A stretch of 11,885 bases of DNA from NCBI GenBank assembly GCA_964454005.1, contig CAYVQE010000171.1:1-11885 (forward strand). The letters are read 5' to 3'. Shown here one piece after another: positions 1-6,989 of this stretch. The notes beneath the pieces were generated by a model, which made no database searches, had not been told where the DNA came from, and saw only the letters and a list, made by a program, of their open reading frames with translations. Position 1 is the first letter of the stretch. The number at the start of each line of letters is the position of its first letter. The position numbers and the translations under genes are program-made. Source of the stretch: CAYVQE01 sp964454005. GTDB taxonomy: Bacteria; Myxococcota; B64-G9.

Positions 1-195
1 GACGGGCCGGCGGAGGCCGGCGCCGGTGCCAGCGCCGAGCGAGCCGCCGCGGCCGACACCGAGGCGGCCGGCGAAGCGCCCGCACCGCCCGCGGCCTCGG
101 ACCACCACACCGACGCCGATCGCGCCGAGCTGGATCGCCTGATCGAGTCCAGGCTCCAGCAGGAGCAGGGGGATGGCGAAGCCGCGCAACAGTAG
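1..195 (+). CDS. C-terminal tail of an unrecognised Ala/Glu-rich protein (partial)
   Basis: Frame 1 is open from the left edge and ends at a TAG at 193-195, giving 64 residues of an otherwise missing protein. The visible part is low-complexity, rich in Ala, Glu, Asp and Pro, followed by a short predicted helix (DRAELDRLIESRL) and a Gln/Glu-rich end. No family can be recognised from this tail. It overlaps the start of the downstream protease gene by 23 nt, and the protease ribosome binding site lies inside it, which suggests translational coupling and one operon. That the frame is real is inferred from the codon bias and the overlap. The identity is unknown. Confidence 0.6.
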   Translation, partial: DGPAEAGAGASAERAAAADTEAAGEAPAPPAASDHHTDADRAELDRLIESRLQQEQGDGEAAQQ

Positions 196-1657
196 CCTCC
201 CGCGAGGGCGCTGGGCGGGCCGGCTGTGGACCGGGGTGCTGATGCTCTGCGGCCTGGCCTGGCTGGGTGCGAGCGCCGACGGGGGCCGGCCCGCGCGCAT
301 CTGGCTCGATCCGCCGGCCGCCGGCGGGCAGCAGGCGGCTGGCATCGCCGGGCTGGCCGCACTGATCGAGCGGGTGCGGCCGGCGGTGGTGGCGGTCCAC
401 AGCGGCGGGCTGGCCGGCGCCGACGAGACGCCCTTTCGCTACGATCCCTGGCGCTTGCTGCCGGAGGTGGCACCGGAGCAGCGGCTGGCCGGCATGGGCT
501 CGGGCTTCATCATCCACCCGGACGGCTGGGTGGTGACCAACCACCACGTGGTCGAGGGGGCCGAGCAGGTCTGGGTGCAGCTGCGCGGCGACGGGCGCCG
601 CCTGGCGGCCGCCAGCGTGGGCAGCGATGCGCGCAGCGATCTGGCCCTGCTGCGGATCGAGGCCGACCGGCCGCTGCCGGCCCTGCCGCTGGGCAGCTCC
701 GGCGCCTTGCGGCCCGGCGACTGGGTGGTGGCCGTGGGCCACCCGTTCGGGCTGGCCCACGTGGTCACCCACGGCATCGTCAGCGGCAAGGGCCGCGCCC
801 TGGGCGATCTGGCCCGGGGGCGCAGCGGCTTCTACGATTTCATCCAGACCGACGCCGCCATCAATCCGGGCAACAGCGGCGGGCCGTTGCTGAACCTGCG
901 CGGCGAGGTGGTCGGGATCAACACCGCCATCAACAGCCGGGCCCGGGGCATCGGCTTCGCCGTGCCGGTCGATCTGGTCAAGGCCGTGCTGCCCCACCTG
1001 CGGCGCCGGGGCCGGCTGGTCCGGTCCTACCTGGGGATCAAGGTCGACGATCTGAGCTGGGAGGTGGCCCGTTCCTTCGGGCTGGATCATACCCGAGGCG
1101 TGCTGATCACCGGGGTGCGGCCCGACACCCCGGCCGCGGCCGCCGGTCTGCGCCGCGGCGACGTGGTGCTGCGGCTGGGCGAAGCCCGCATCCGCCGGCG
1201 CGCCGAGCTGGCATGGCGCGCGGCCACCCGACCGGCCGGCCAGCCGGTGGCGGTGGTGGTCTGGCGCGACGGCGAGCGGCGGCGGCTGGAGGTGGAGCCC
1301 GCGCCGCGCGCCGCCGACCGGACCGCCGAGCGGCCGGAGCCGCCGCCGGCGCCGAAAGAGCCGAAGGGCGGGCCGCTGGGCTTGCGGGTGGTGGCGTTGG
1401 AGGCCGATGCGGCCCGGGCGGCCGGGCTGCAGGCGGCGGCCGAAGGGGTGGTGGTGGTGGCGGCCACGGGTCTGGCCGCGGCCAGCGGGTTGCGGCCGGG
1501 CGACGTGATCACCGAGGTGGACGGCCGGGCGATCGATGGGGTGGCCGCGTTCGAGCAGGCGCTGGCCGCCGCGGCCAGCGGCTCGATGGTGCGGCTCTAC
1601 GTGCTGCGCCAGCAGAGCGCCCTGTTCGTGGCCCTGCCCAAGGTCTGGCGCGGCTGA
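173..1657 (+). CDS. HtrA/DegP-family periplasmic serine protease with two PDZ domains
   Basis: 494-residue trypsin-like (S1C) protease. A basic N-terminus and hydrophobic stretch at about residues 14-34 (WAGRLWTGVLMLCGLAW) look like a signal peptide, so the enzyme should act in the periplasm on misfolded envelope proteins. The catalytic triad is intact: His125 in TNHHVV, Asp156 in ARSDLALL, and Ser235 in the family signature INPGNSGGP. Two PDZ domains follow, about 285-375 (loop GLRRGD) and 400-490 (loop GLRPGD), joined by a Pro/Glu-rich linker at about 378-398. The length fits the DegP/DegQ/MucD group (about 450-500). The loop between the N-terminus and the protease core is short, more like DegQ/MucD than DegP. 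The ATG at 173 is preceded by AGGAG at 161-165 with 7-nt spacing. ribF starts 32 nt downstream. The family assignment is secure, but the exact paralogue (degP, degQ, mucD) cannot be decided from sequence alone. Confidence 0.95.
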   Translation: MAKPRNSSLPRGRWAGRLWTGVLMLCGLAWLGASADGGRPARIWLDPPAAGGQQAAGIAGLAALIERVRPAVVAVHSGGLAGADETPFRYDPWRLLPEVAPEQRLAGMGSGFIIHPDGWVVTNHHVVEGAEQVWVQLRGDGRRLAAASVGSDARSDLALLRIEADRPLPALPLGSSGALRPGDWVVAVGHPFGLAHVVTHGIVSGKGRALGDLARGRSGFYDFIQTDAAINPGNSGGPLLNLRGEVVGINTAINSRARGIGFAVPVDLVKAVLPHLRRRGRLVRSYLGIKVDDLSWEVARSFGLDHTRGVLITGVRPDTPAAAAGLRRGDVVLRLGEARIRRRAELAWRAATRPAGQPVAVVVWRDGERRRLEVEPAPRAADRTAERPEPPPAPKEPKGGPLGLRVVALEADAARAAGLQAAAEGVVVVAATGLAAASGLRPGDVITEVDGRAIDGVAAFEQALAAAASGSMVRLYVLRQQSALFVALPKVWRG

Positions 1658-1689
1658 GCGGGCCTCGGGGCCGGACCGGGAGCGGCTGC

Positions 1690-2688
1690 ATGGAGCTGTA
1701 CAACGACTATCGCAAGCTGCCGGCCGATGCGGCCGAGTGCGCTGTGGCCATCGGCTCCTTCGACGGGCTGCACCTGGGCCACCAGTTGCTGATCGAGCGC
1801 ACCCGCGCCATCGCCCAACAGCGCGGGCTGCGCGCGGCGGTGCTGACCTTCAAGCCGCACCCGGCCCGCGCGCTGGCGCCCGGCCTGAGCCCGCCGTTGC
1901 TGATGCCCTATGCGCGCAAGATCCAGGCCCTGGACAACCTGGGCCTGGAACGGCTGCTGGTCCAGCGTTTCACCCGCGAGTTCGCCGCGCTGAGCCCCAG
2001 GGCATTCGCCGGCGACGTGCTGCGCGACGGCCTGCGGGCCCGGGCGGTGGTGATCGGCGATGACTTCAGTTTCGGCCACCGGGGCCAGGGCCGGCCGGCC
2101 GACCTGGCCGCCCTGGGTCGCCAGCTGGGCTTCGAGGTCGAGGTGGTCGAGCGGCTGGCGGTCGAGCGCTTGATCGCCTCGTCGACCCGCATCCGATCGT
2201 TCTTGCTGCAGGGCCGGGTGCGGGCCGCCGGTCTGCTGCTGGGGCGCGCCTACACCATCGCCGGCCGCGTGGTCACCGGCGCTGGTCGCGGCCGCAAGAT
2301 CGGCTGCCCGACCGCCAACCTGGCCACCGACTCCGAGCTGCTGCCGGCCCGCGGGGTGTATGTCTGCCACGTCTGGGCCGCCGGCTGGCCCGGCGGCCGG
2401 CTGGCGGTGACCAACGTCGGCACCAACCCCACCTTCGGCAATGGCCCCCAGACCGTCGAGACCCACGTGCTGGAGCTGGACGAGCAGCTGGTCGACCGCA
2501 ACCTGGCGCTGGCCTTCCGCGAGAGGCTGCGCGGCGAGGTGAAGTTCGGCTCGGCCGAGGAGCTGGTGGCCCAGATCGAACGCGATGTGGCCCGGGCCCG
2601 CGAGCTGGCACGGGCCTACCCGGACAGCCCGCGGATCGACCCGGCCTGCGGCATCGAACTTGACACAGAGCCGCCCGGGCAAGGATAA
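1690..2688 (+). CDS. ribF: Bifunctional riboflavin kinase / FMN adenylyltransferase
   Basis: 332-residue RibF, which converts riboflavin to FMN and then FAD in the cytoplasm. The N-terminal adenylyltransferase domain (about 1-180) carries GSFDGLHLGH (22-31), the nucleotidyltransferase HxGH-like motif, plus FKPHP (54-58) and SSTRIR (164-169). The C-terminal riboflavin kinase domain (about 184-305) has GRKIGCPTANL (201-211) and the catalytic-Glu motif VETHVLE (Glu257). The usual length is about 310; the extra residues are a short C-terminal tail. The start at ATG 1690 follows GGGAG at 1678-1682. The same frame is open far upstream, but that stretch is a GC-rich shadow of the protease gene. The last codons of ribF contain a perfect TTGACA, so the end of this gene doubles as the promoter for pilB. 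Co-transcription with the protease is likely (32-nt gap). Confidence 0.95.
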   Translation: MELYNDYRKLPADAAECAVAIGSFDGLHLGHQLLIERTRAIAQQRGLRAAVLTFKPHPARALAPGLSPPLLMPYARKIQALDNLGLERLLVQRFTREFAALSPRAFAGDVLRDGLRARAVVIGDDFSFGHRGQGRPADLAALGRQLGFEVEVVERLAVERLIASSTRIRSFLLQGRVRAAGLLLGRAYTIAGRVVTGAGRGRKIGCPTANLATDSELLPARGVYVCHVWAAGWPGGRLAVTNVGTNPTFGNGPQTVETHVLELDEQLVDRNLALAFRERLRGEVKFGSAEELVAQIERDVARARELARAYPDSPRIDPACGIELDTEPPGQG

Positions 2689-2689
2689 T
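2660..2689 (+). promoter_or_regulatory. Sigma-70 type promoter for the pilB operon
   Basis: A perfect -35 hexamer TTGACA (2660-2665) and GATAAT (2684-2689, 5 of 6 to TATAAT) are separated by 18 bp. The expected start is near A2695, giving a leader of about 117 nt before the pilB ATG. The element overlaps the last codons and the TAA of ribF, which separates the protease/ribF unit from the pil genes. This match stands out in such GC-rich DNA. Activity is inferred. Confidence 0.72.
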
Positions 2690-2709
2690 TCTCCACCTGG
2701 GAGCAGGGG

Positions 2710-2798
2710 TCTGGTGCGACGTTGCCGGCGCTGCCCGGAGCGTGTCCAAGCCCCTAGCAATCGAAGGGAAGGCAGAGTCGCACCGGAGGTTGGTGCGA
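2710..2798 (+). promoter_or_regulatory. Structured pilB leader with two mutually exclusive stems (candidate RNA switch or operator)
   Basis: Segment 2710-2720 (T plus CTGGTGCGAC) can pair with 2777-2787 (GTCGCACCGG plus A) as an 11-bp stem with one G-U pair. It closes a 56-nt region holding two smaller hairpins: 2728-2732 with 2739-2743, and roughly 2752-2755 with 2765-2768. The 3' arm can alternatively pair downstream: TCGCACC (2778-2784) with GGTGCGA (2792-2798). This gives a 7-bp hairpin whose 7-nt loop contains GGAGG. The two folds cannot coexist. The hairpin ends 13 nt before the pilB ATG. The direct repeat TGGTGCGA (2712-2719, 2791-2798) could equally be a protein-binding site in DNA. 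I see no match to the GEMM/cyclic di-GMP or FMN riboswitch consensus. Confidence 0.4.
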
Positions 2799-2811
2799 AG
2801 CGAGGGTCTGA

Positions 2812-4512
2812 ATGGCCGGAAGACTCGGAGAACTGCTCGTCCGCGAGAACGTCATCAGCGCCAACCAGCTCAGGAAAGCCCAGGATTCGCAGCGCAAGGA
2901 AGGCGGCCGCCTGGGCTCCAGCCTGGTCAAGCTGGGCATGATCGAAGAGAGCGAGCTGACCTCGTTTCTGTCCAAGCAATACGGGGTGCCCGCGATCAAC
3001 CTGTCCGATTTCGAAATCGACCGCGAGGTCATCAACCTGGTGCCGCGCGAGGTGGCCGAGAAGCACTCCCTGGTGCCGTTCAACCGCTCCGGCTCGACCA
3101 TCAGCGTGGCCATGAGCGATCCGTCGAACATCTTCGCCATCGACGATATCAAGTTCATCACCGGTTACAACGTCGAGGTGATGGTGGCCTCCGAGGAGGC
3201 CATCAAGGCCGCCATCGAGCGCTACTACGGCGAGCAGGTCACCTACGAAGACGTGATGGAGGACTTCGACGAGGGGGAGATCGATTACGGCGAAGAGGAA
3301 GAGGACTTCGACGTCGTCGATCTGGAGAAGAGTTCCGAGGAAGCCCCGGTGGTCCGGCTGGTCAACCTGGTGCTGATCGACGCCATCAAGAAGGCCGCCT
3401 CCGACATCCACGTCGAGCCCTACGAGAAGGAGTTCCGCGTCCGCTACCGCATCGACGGCGTGCTCTACGAGGTGATGAAGCCGCCGTTGAAGCTGCGCAA
3501 CGCCCTCATTTCGCGGCTCAAGATCATGAGCGAGCTCGACATCGCCGAGCGCCGCCTGCCCCAGGATGGGCGCATCAAGCTCAAGCTGGGCAAGGGACGC
3601 GAGATGGACTTCCGCGTCAGCGTGCTGCCCACCCTGTTCGGCGAGAAGGTCGTGTTGCGGCTGCTGGACAAGAGCAACCTGCAGCTCGATATGACCAAGC
3701 TGGGCTTCGACCCAGAGCCGCTCAAGGAGTTCAAAAAGGCCATCCAGAGCCCTTACGGCATGCTGCTGGTGACCGGGCCCACCGGCTCGGGCAAGACCAC
3801 CACCCTGTACTCGGCGCTGAGCGAGCTGAATCAGCCGACGGTCAACCTGTCCACCGCCGAGGATCCGGTCGAGTTCAACCTGCCGGGCATCAACCAGGTG
3901 CAGATGCACGACGAGATCGGGCTGAACTTCGCCTCGGCGCTGCGGTCCTTCCTGCGCCAGGATCCGGACATCATCATGGTCGGCGAGATCCGCGATTTCG
4001 AGACGGCCGAGATCGCGGTCAAGGCCGCGCTGACCGGTCACCTGGTGCTGTCGACGCTGCACACCAACGACGCGCCGTCGACCATCAGCCGGCTGCTGAA
4101 CATGGGTGTCGAGCCCTTCCTGGTCACCGCCTCGGTGCTGCTGATCGTGGCCCAGCGGCTGGCCCGGCGCATCTGCCCCGAGTGCAAGCAGCCGGTCAAG
4201 GTACCGGAGCAGAGCCTGGTCGATCTGGGCTTCAAGCCGGAGCAGGCCAAGGGGATCACCAGTTACAAGGGCGTGGGCTGCCGCAACTGCGCCGACACCG
4301 GCTACAAGGGTCGGGTGGCGCTGTACGAGGTGATGCCCTTCTGGGATCCGCTCAAGGAGATGGTGCTCAACGGAGCCTCGACCGCCGAGCTCAAGATGGA
4401 ATCCATCAAGCTGGGCATGAACACGCTGCGCATGGCCGGATTGAACAAGTTGAAAGAAGGCATGACCACCATCGAGGAGGTGGGGCGGGTCACCGCGGCC
4501 GATACCATGTAA
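2812..4512 (+). CDS. pilB: Type IV pilus extension ATPase PilB
   Basis: 566-residue GspE/PilB secretion ATPase that powers pilin polymerisation at the cytoplasmic face of PilC. The N-terminal MshEN/T2SSE_N domain (about 1-140) carries two 24-residue RLGxxLV..I...L...Q motifs at 4-27 and 33-56. A very acidic linker spans about 141-177. The ATPase core has Walker A GPTGSGKT (322-329), an Asp box (STAEDPVEF, from 347), Walker B ending in GEIRD (391-395) and a His box (TGHLVLSTLHTND, 408-420). Four cysteines, CPEC (455-458) and CRNC (490-493), form the zinc-binding motif typical of PilB/GspE and absent from PilT. ATG 2812 is preceded by GAGGG at 2802-2806. It is the first pil gene, followed 73 nt later by pilT. 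Length and all key residues match functional PilB proteins. Confidence 0.97.
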   Translation: MAGRLGELLVRENVISANQLRKAQDSQRKEGGRLGSSLVKLGMIEESELTSFLSKQYGVPAINLSDFEIDREVINLVPREVAEKHSLVPFNRSGSTISVAMSDPSNIFAIDDIKFITGYNVEVMVASEEAIKAAIERYYGEQVTYEDVMEDFDEGEIDYGEEEEDFDVVDLEKSSEEAPVVRLVNLVLIDAIKKAASDIHVEPYEKEFRVRYRIDGVLYEVMKPPLKLRNALISRLKIMSELDIAERRLPQDGRIKLKLGKGREMDFRVSVLPTLFGEKVVLRLLDKSNLQLDMTKLGFDPEPLKEFKKAIQSPYGMLLVTGPTGSGKTTTLYSALSELNQPTVNLSTAEDPVEFNLPGINQVQMHDEIGLNFASALRSFLRQDPDIIMVGEIRDFETAEIAVKAALTGHLVLSTLHTNDAPSTISRLLNMGVEPFLVTASVLLIVAQRLARRICPECKQPVKVPEQSLVDLGFKPEQAKGITSYKGVGCRNCADTGYKGRVALYEVMPFWDPLKEMVLNGASTAELKMESIKLGMNTLRMAGLNKLKEGMTTIEEVGRVTAADTM

Positions 4513-4523
4513 GGCCGTATCGC

Positions 4524-4547
4524 CCGCGCCGGCCGCGCCCGGCGCGG
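4524..4547 (+). other. Perfect 9-bp GC hairpin in the pilB-pilT gap
   Basis: CCGCGCCGG (4524-4532) and CCGGCGCGG (4539-4547) are exact inverted repeats with a 6-nt loop, lying between the pilB stop and the pilT ribosome binding site. No T-run follows, so it is not a standard intrinsic terminator. A role in mRNA processing, 3' protection of the pilB message, or partial attenuation is inferred. Confidence 0.5.
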
Positions 4548-4585
4548 TGGCCCGCAGACCGTGCCCAGCCGAGAGGAGCCCATCG

Positions 4586-5722
4586 ATGCCCAATCTGCAC
4601 CAGTTGCTCAAGGCCATGATCGAGAAGGGGGCTTCCGACCTGCACGTGACCACCGGTTCGCCGCCCCAGCTGCGCATCGACGGTCGCCTGGTCCCGCTCA
4701 AGACCCCGCCGTTGACCCCGGTCGAGACCCGGCAGCTGTGCTACTCGGTGCTGACCGACGCCCAGAAGCACCGGTTCGAGGAGGACAACGAGCTCGACCT
4801 GAGCTTCGGCGTCAAGGGCTTGAGCCGCTTTCGCGCCAACGTCTTCATGCAGCGCGGCGCGGTCGGCGGGGCCTTCCGGACCATCCCGTTCAAGATCCTT
4901 TCGTTCAACGAGCTCGGGCTGCCGCCGGTGGTGGCCGAGCTGTCCAAGCGCCCGCGGGGCATGGTGCTGGTCACCGGGCCCACCGGCTCGGGCAAGAGCA
5001 CCACGCTGGCGGCCATCATCGACAAGATCAACTCCGAGCGCCACGAGCACCTCATCACCATCGAGGATCCGATCGAGTACCTGCACCCGCACAAGAACTG
5101 CCTGGTCAACCAGCGCGAGGTGGGCGCCGACACCCAGAGCTTCAAACGGGCGCTGAAGTACATCCTGCGCCAGGACCCGGACGTGGTGCTGGTGGGCGAG
5201 ATGCGCGACCTGGAGACCATCGAGGCGGCCCTGGTCATCTCCGAGACCGGCCACCTGACCTTCGCCACCTTGCACACCAACACCGCGGTGCAGTCGATCA
5301 ACCGCGTGCTCGACGTGTTCCCGCCCTACCAGCAGCCCCAGGTGCGCGCCCAGCTGAGCTTCGTGCTGCAGGGCATCCTGTCGCAGCAGCTGATCCCCAA
5401 GGCCAGCGGCCAGGGCCGCTGCCTGGCGGTCGAGGTCATGGTGCCCAACCCGGCCATCCGCAACCTGATCCGCGAGGACAAGGTGCACCAGATCTACAGC
5501 CAGATGCAGGTCGGTCAATCCAAGTTCGGCATGCAGACGATGAACCAGTCGCTCGTCATGCAATACCAGCGCAAGCTGATCACGCTGGACGAGGCCCTCG
5601 GGCGCAGCACCGACGTCGAGGAGCTGCGCAACATGTTGGCCGGCGGTGGATCGAGCCCGCAGCAATCCGGCCGGCCCGAGGGCCAGGGCCAGCGGGCGGT
5701 CCGCCAGGGCGGACAGCGGTAA
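4586..5722 (+). CDS. pilT: Type IV pilus retraction ATPase PilT
   Basis: 378-residue PilT, the hexameric motor that depolymerises pili and drives twitching or gliding. Features in order: N-terminal domain (about 1-110), Walker A GPTGSGKST (131-139), Asp box ITIEDPIEY (157-165), Walker B with GEMRD (204-208), His box TGHLTFATLHTN (221-232), and the PilT-specific AIRNLIRE motif (290-297), which is required for retraction in studied homologues. It has no zinc-binding cysteine pairs, which distinguishes it from PilB. The C-terminal 25 residues are a Gly/Gln/Arg-rich low-complexity tail longer than in the roughly 345-residue PilT of Pseudomonas. The start at ATG 4586 is chosen because AGGAG lies at 4574-4578 with 7-nt spacing; an in-frame upstream start at 4547 lacks this. 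pilC follows after 46 nt. Confidence 0.97.
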   Translation: MPNLHQLLKAMIEKGASDLHVTTGSPPQLRIDGRLVPLKTPPLTPVETRQLCYSVLTDAQKHRFEEDNELDLSFGVKGLSRFRANVFMQRGAVGGAFRTIPFKILSFNELGLPPVVAELSKRPRGMVLVTGPTGSGKSTTLAAIIDKINSERHEHLITIEDPIEYLHPHKNCLVNQREVGADTQSFKRALKYILRQDPDVVLVGEMRDLETIEAALVISETGHLTFATLHTNTAVQSINRVLDVFPPYQQPQVRAQLSFVLQGILSQQLIPKASGQGRCLAVEVMVPNPAIRNLIREDKVHQIYSQMQVGQSKFGMQTMNQSLVMQYQRKLITLDEALGRSTDVEELRNMLAGGGSSPQQSGRPEGQGQRAVRQGGQR

Positions 5723-5743
5723 GGCGCGGCCGCCGCAGTGTAG

Positions 5744-5756
5744 TCACGGTTCGTGA
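5744..5756 (+). other. Small inverted repeat next to the pilC ribosome binding site
   Basis: TCACG (5744-5748) and CGTGA (5752-5756) form a 5-bp stem with a GTT loop, ending where the pilC Shine-Dalgarno stretch AAAGGGAG (5756-5763) begins. Stacking on the ribosome binding site could modulate pilC translation. It is short enough to be chance. Confidence 0.25.
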
Positions 5757-5768
5757 AAGGGAGACGCT

Positions 5769-6980
5769 ATGGCCACGTTCACCTGGGAAGGCAAGACCCG
5801 CGCCGGCGAGCTGCGCAACGGGGTGCTCGATGCCCAGAACGAGGAAGAGGCCATGCAGAAGGTCAAGGCCCAGGGCATCACCCCGTCGAAGGTGAAGAAG
5901 AAGGCGCTCGAGATCAAGATGCCGACGCTGGGCACCGGCGTCTCGCTCAAGGACCTGGTGATCTTCACCCGGCAGTTCTCGACCATGATCGACGCCGGCC
6001 TGCCGCTGGTCCAGTGCCTGGAGATCCTGTCGACCCAGGCCGAGTCCGAGGGTCTCAAGAGAACCCTCAAGGACGTCAAGGAGGTGGTCGAGGGCGGCGC
6101 CACCTTCGCCGACGCGCTCAAGCGCCACCCCAAGATCTTCGACGAGCTGTACGTCAACCTGGTGGCCGCCGGCGAGGTGGGCGGCATCCTGGACACCATC
6201 CTGTCCCGGCTGGCGACCTACATCGAAAAGAGCATGAAGCTGCGCAAGAAGGTCAAGGGCGCGCTGTTCTACCCCATCTGCATCTTGATCGTCGGCATCG
6301 GGGTGCTGCTGATCCTGCTCTACTACGTCATCCCGGTCTTCGAAAAGATGTTCGCCGACTTCGGCTCCAGCCAGTCGCTGCCGGCGATGACCCAGTCGCT
6401 GATCGACCTGTCGAACTGGATGCGCGAATACTGGTACATCGTGTTCGGCACCCTGGGCGGCGTCATCATCGGCACCCACTACTTCAAGAAATGGCCCAAG
6501 GGCCGCTACCTGTGGGACAAAGGCGTCCTCAAGCTGCCGCTGTTCGGCTCGCTGCTGCGCAAGGTGGCGGTGGCCAAGTTCACCCGCACCCTGGGCACCA
6601 TGGTCTCGTCCGGCGTACCCATCCTGGATGCGCTCGACGTGGTGGCCAAGTCGGCCGGCAACAAGGTGGTCGAGGAGGCCATCTATTACACCCGCGAGAA
6701 GATCAGCGAGGGCAAGACCATGGCCGAACCCCTGGCCGAGTCGGGGGTGTTCCCGGGCATGGTGGTGCAGATGATCGCCGTCGGCGAGAACACCGGCGCC
6801 CTGGATCAGATGCTGAGCAAGATCGCCGACTTCTACGACGAGGAGGTGGACGTGGCGGTGGATACGCTCACCTCCCTGATGGAGCCGGTGATGCTGGTCT
6901 TTCTCGGCGGCATGGTCGGCTACTTCCTGATCGCCATGTACCTGCCCATCTTCAGCCTGGCCAGCGCCGTCCAGGGCTGA
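5769..6980 (+). CDS. pilC: Type IV pilus inner-membrane platform protein PilC
   Basis: 403-residue PilC/GspF protein, the membrane platform on which PilB and PilT act. The N-terminal MATFTWEGKTRAGELRNG is characteristic of the family. Two T2SF repeats are visible: about 66-189, starting FTRQFSTMIDAGLPL, and about 269-391, starting AKFTRTLGTMVSSGVP. Both contain the conserved GE..G segment (AAGEVGGIL at 133-141, AVGENTGAL at 337-345). Membrane segments are at about 168-190, 222-238 and 374-396. The length is the family norm of about 400. ATG 5769 follows AAAGGGAG at 5756-5763. pilS begins 9 nt after the stop, so the two are almost certainly co-transcribed. All expected parts are present. Confidence 0.97.
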   Translation: MATFTWEGKTRAGELRNGVLDAQNEEEAMQKVKAQGITPSKVKKKALEIKMPTLGTGVSLKDLVIFTRQFSTMIDAGLPLVQCLEILSTQAESEGLKRTLKDVKEVVEGGATFADALKRHPKIFDELYVNLVAAGEVGGILDTILSRLATYIEKSMKLRKKVKGALFYPICILIVGIGVLLILLYYVIPVFEKMFADFGSSQSLPAMTQSLIDLSNWMREYWYIVFGTLGGVIIGTHYFKKWPKGRYLWDKGVLKLPLFGSLLRKVAVAKFTRTLGTMVSSGVPILDALDVVAKSAGNKVVEEAIYYTREKISEGKTMAEPLAESGVFPGMVVQMIAVGENTGALDQMLSKIADFYDEEVDVAVDTLTSLMEPVMLVFLGGMVGYFLIAMYLPIFSLASAVQG

Positions 6981-6989
6981 ACCGACATC

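Noticed and set aside
226..1689. In-frame upstream extension of ribF by 488 codons
   Set aside because: The extension overlaps the protease gene in another frame and is Arg/Gly/Ala-rich noise. RibF homology begins right after ATG 1690, which has a good ribosome binding site.
2712..2725. Sigma-54-like TGGTGCGACGTTGC upstream of pilB
   Set aside because: GG and GC are separated by 9 bp instead of the required 10, and a much better sigma-70 promoter lies just upstream.
2690..2811. Known GEMM (cyclic di-GMP) or FMN riboswitch before pilB
   Set aside because: I looked for their conserved core strings by eye and did not find them; an Infernal search would be decisive.
1597..4701. Very long minus-strand open frame (about 1034 codons) opposite ribF and pilB
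   Set aside because: It lies antisense to two fully supported genes and its translation is low-complexity, rich in His, Gln, Leu, Gly and Arg. In GC-rich DNA, stop codons are rare in shadow frames.
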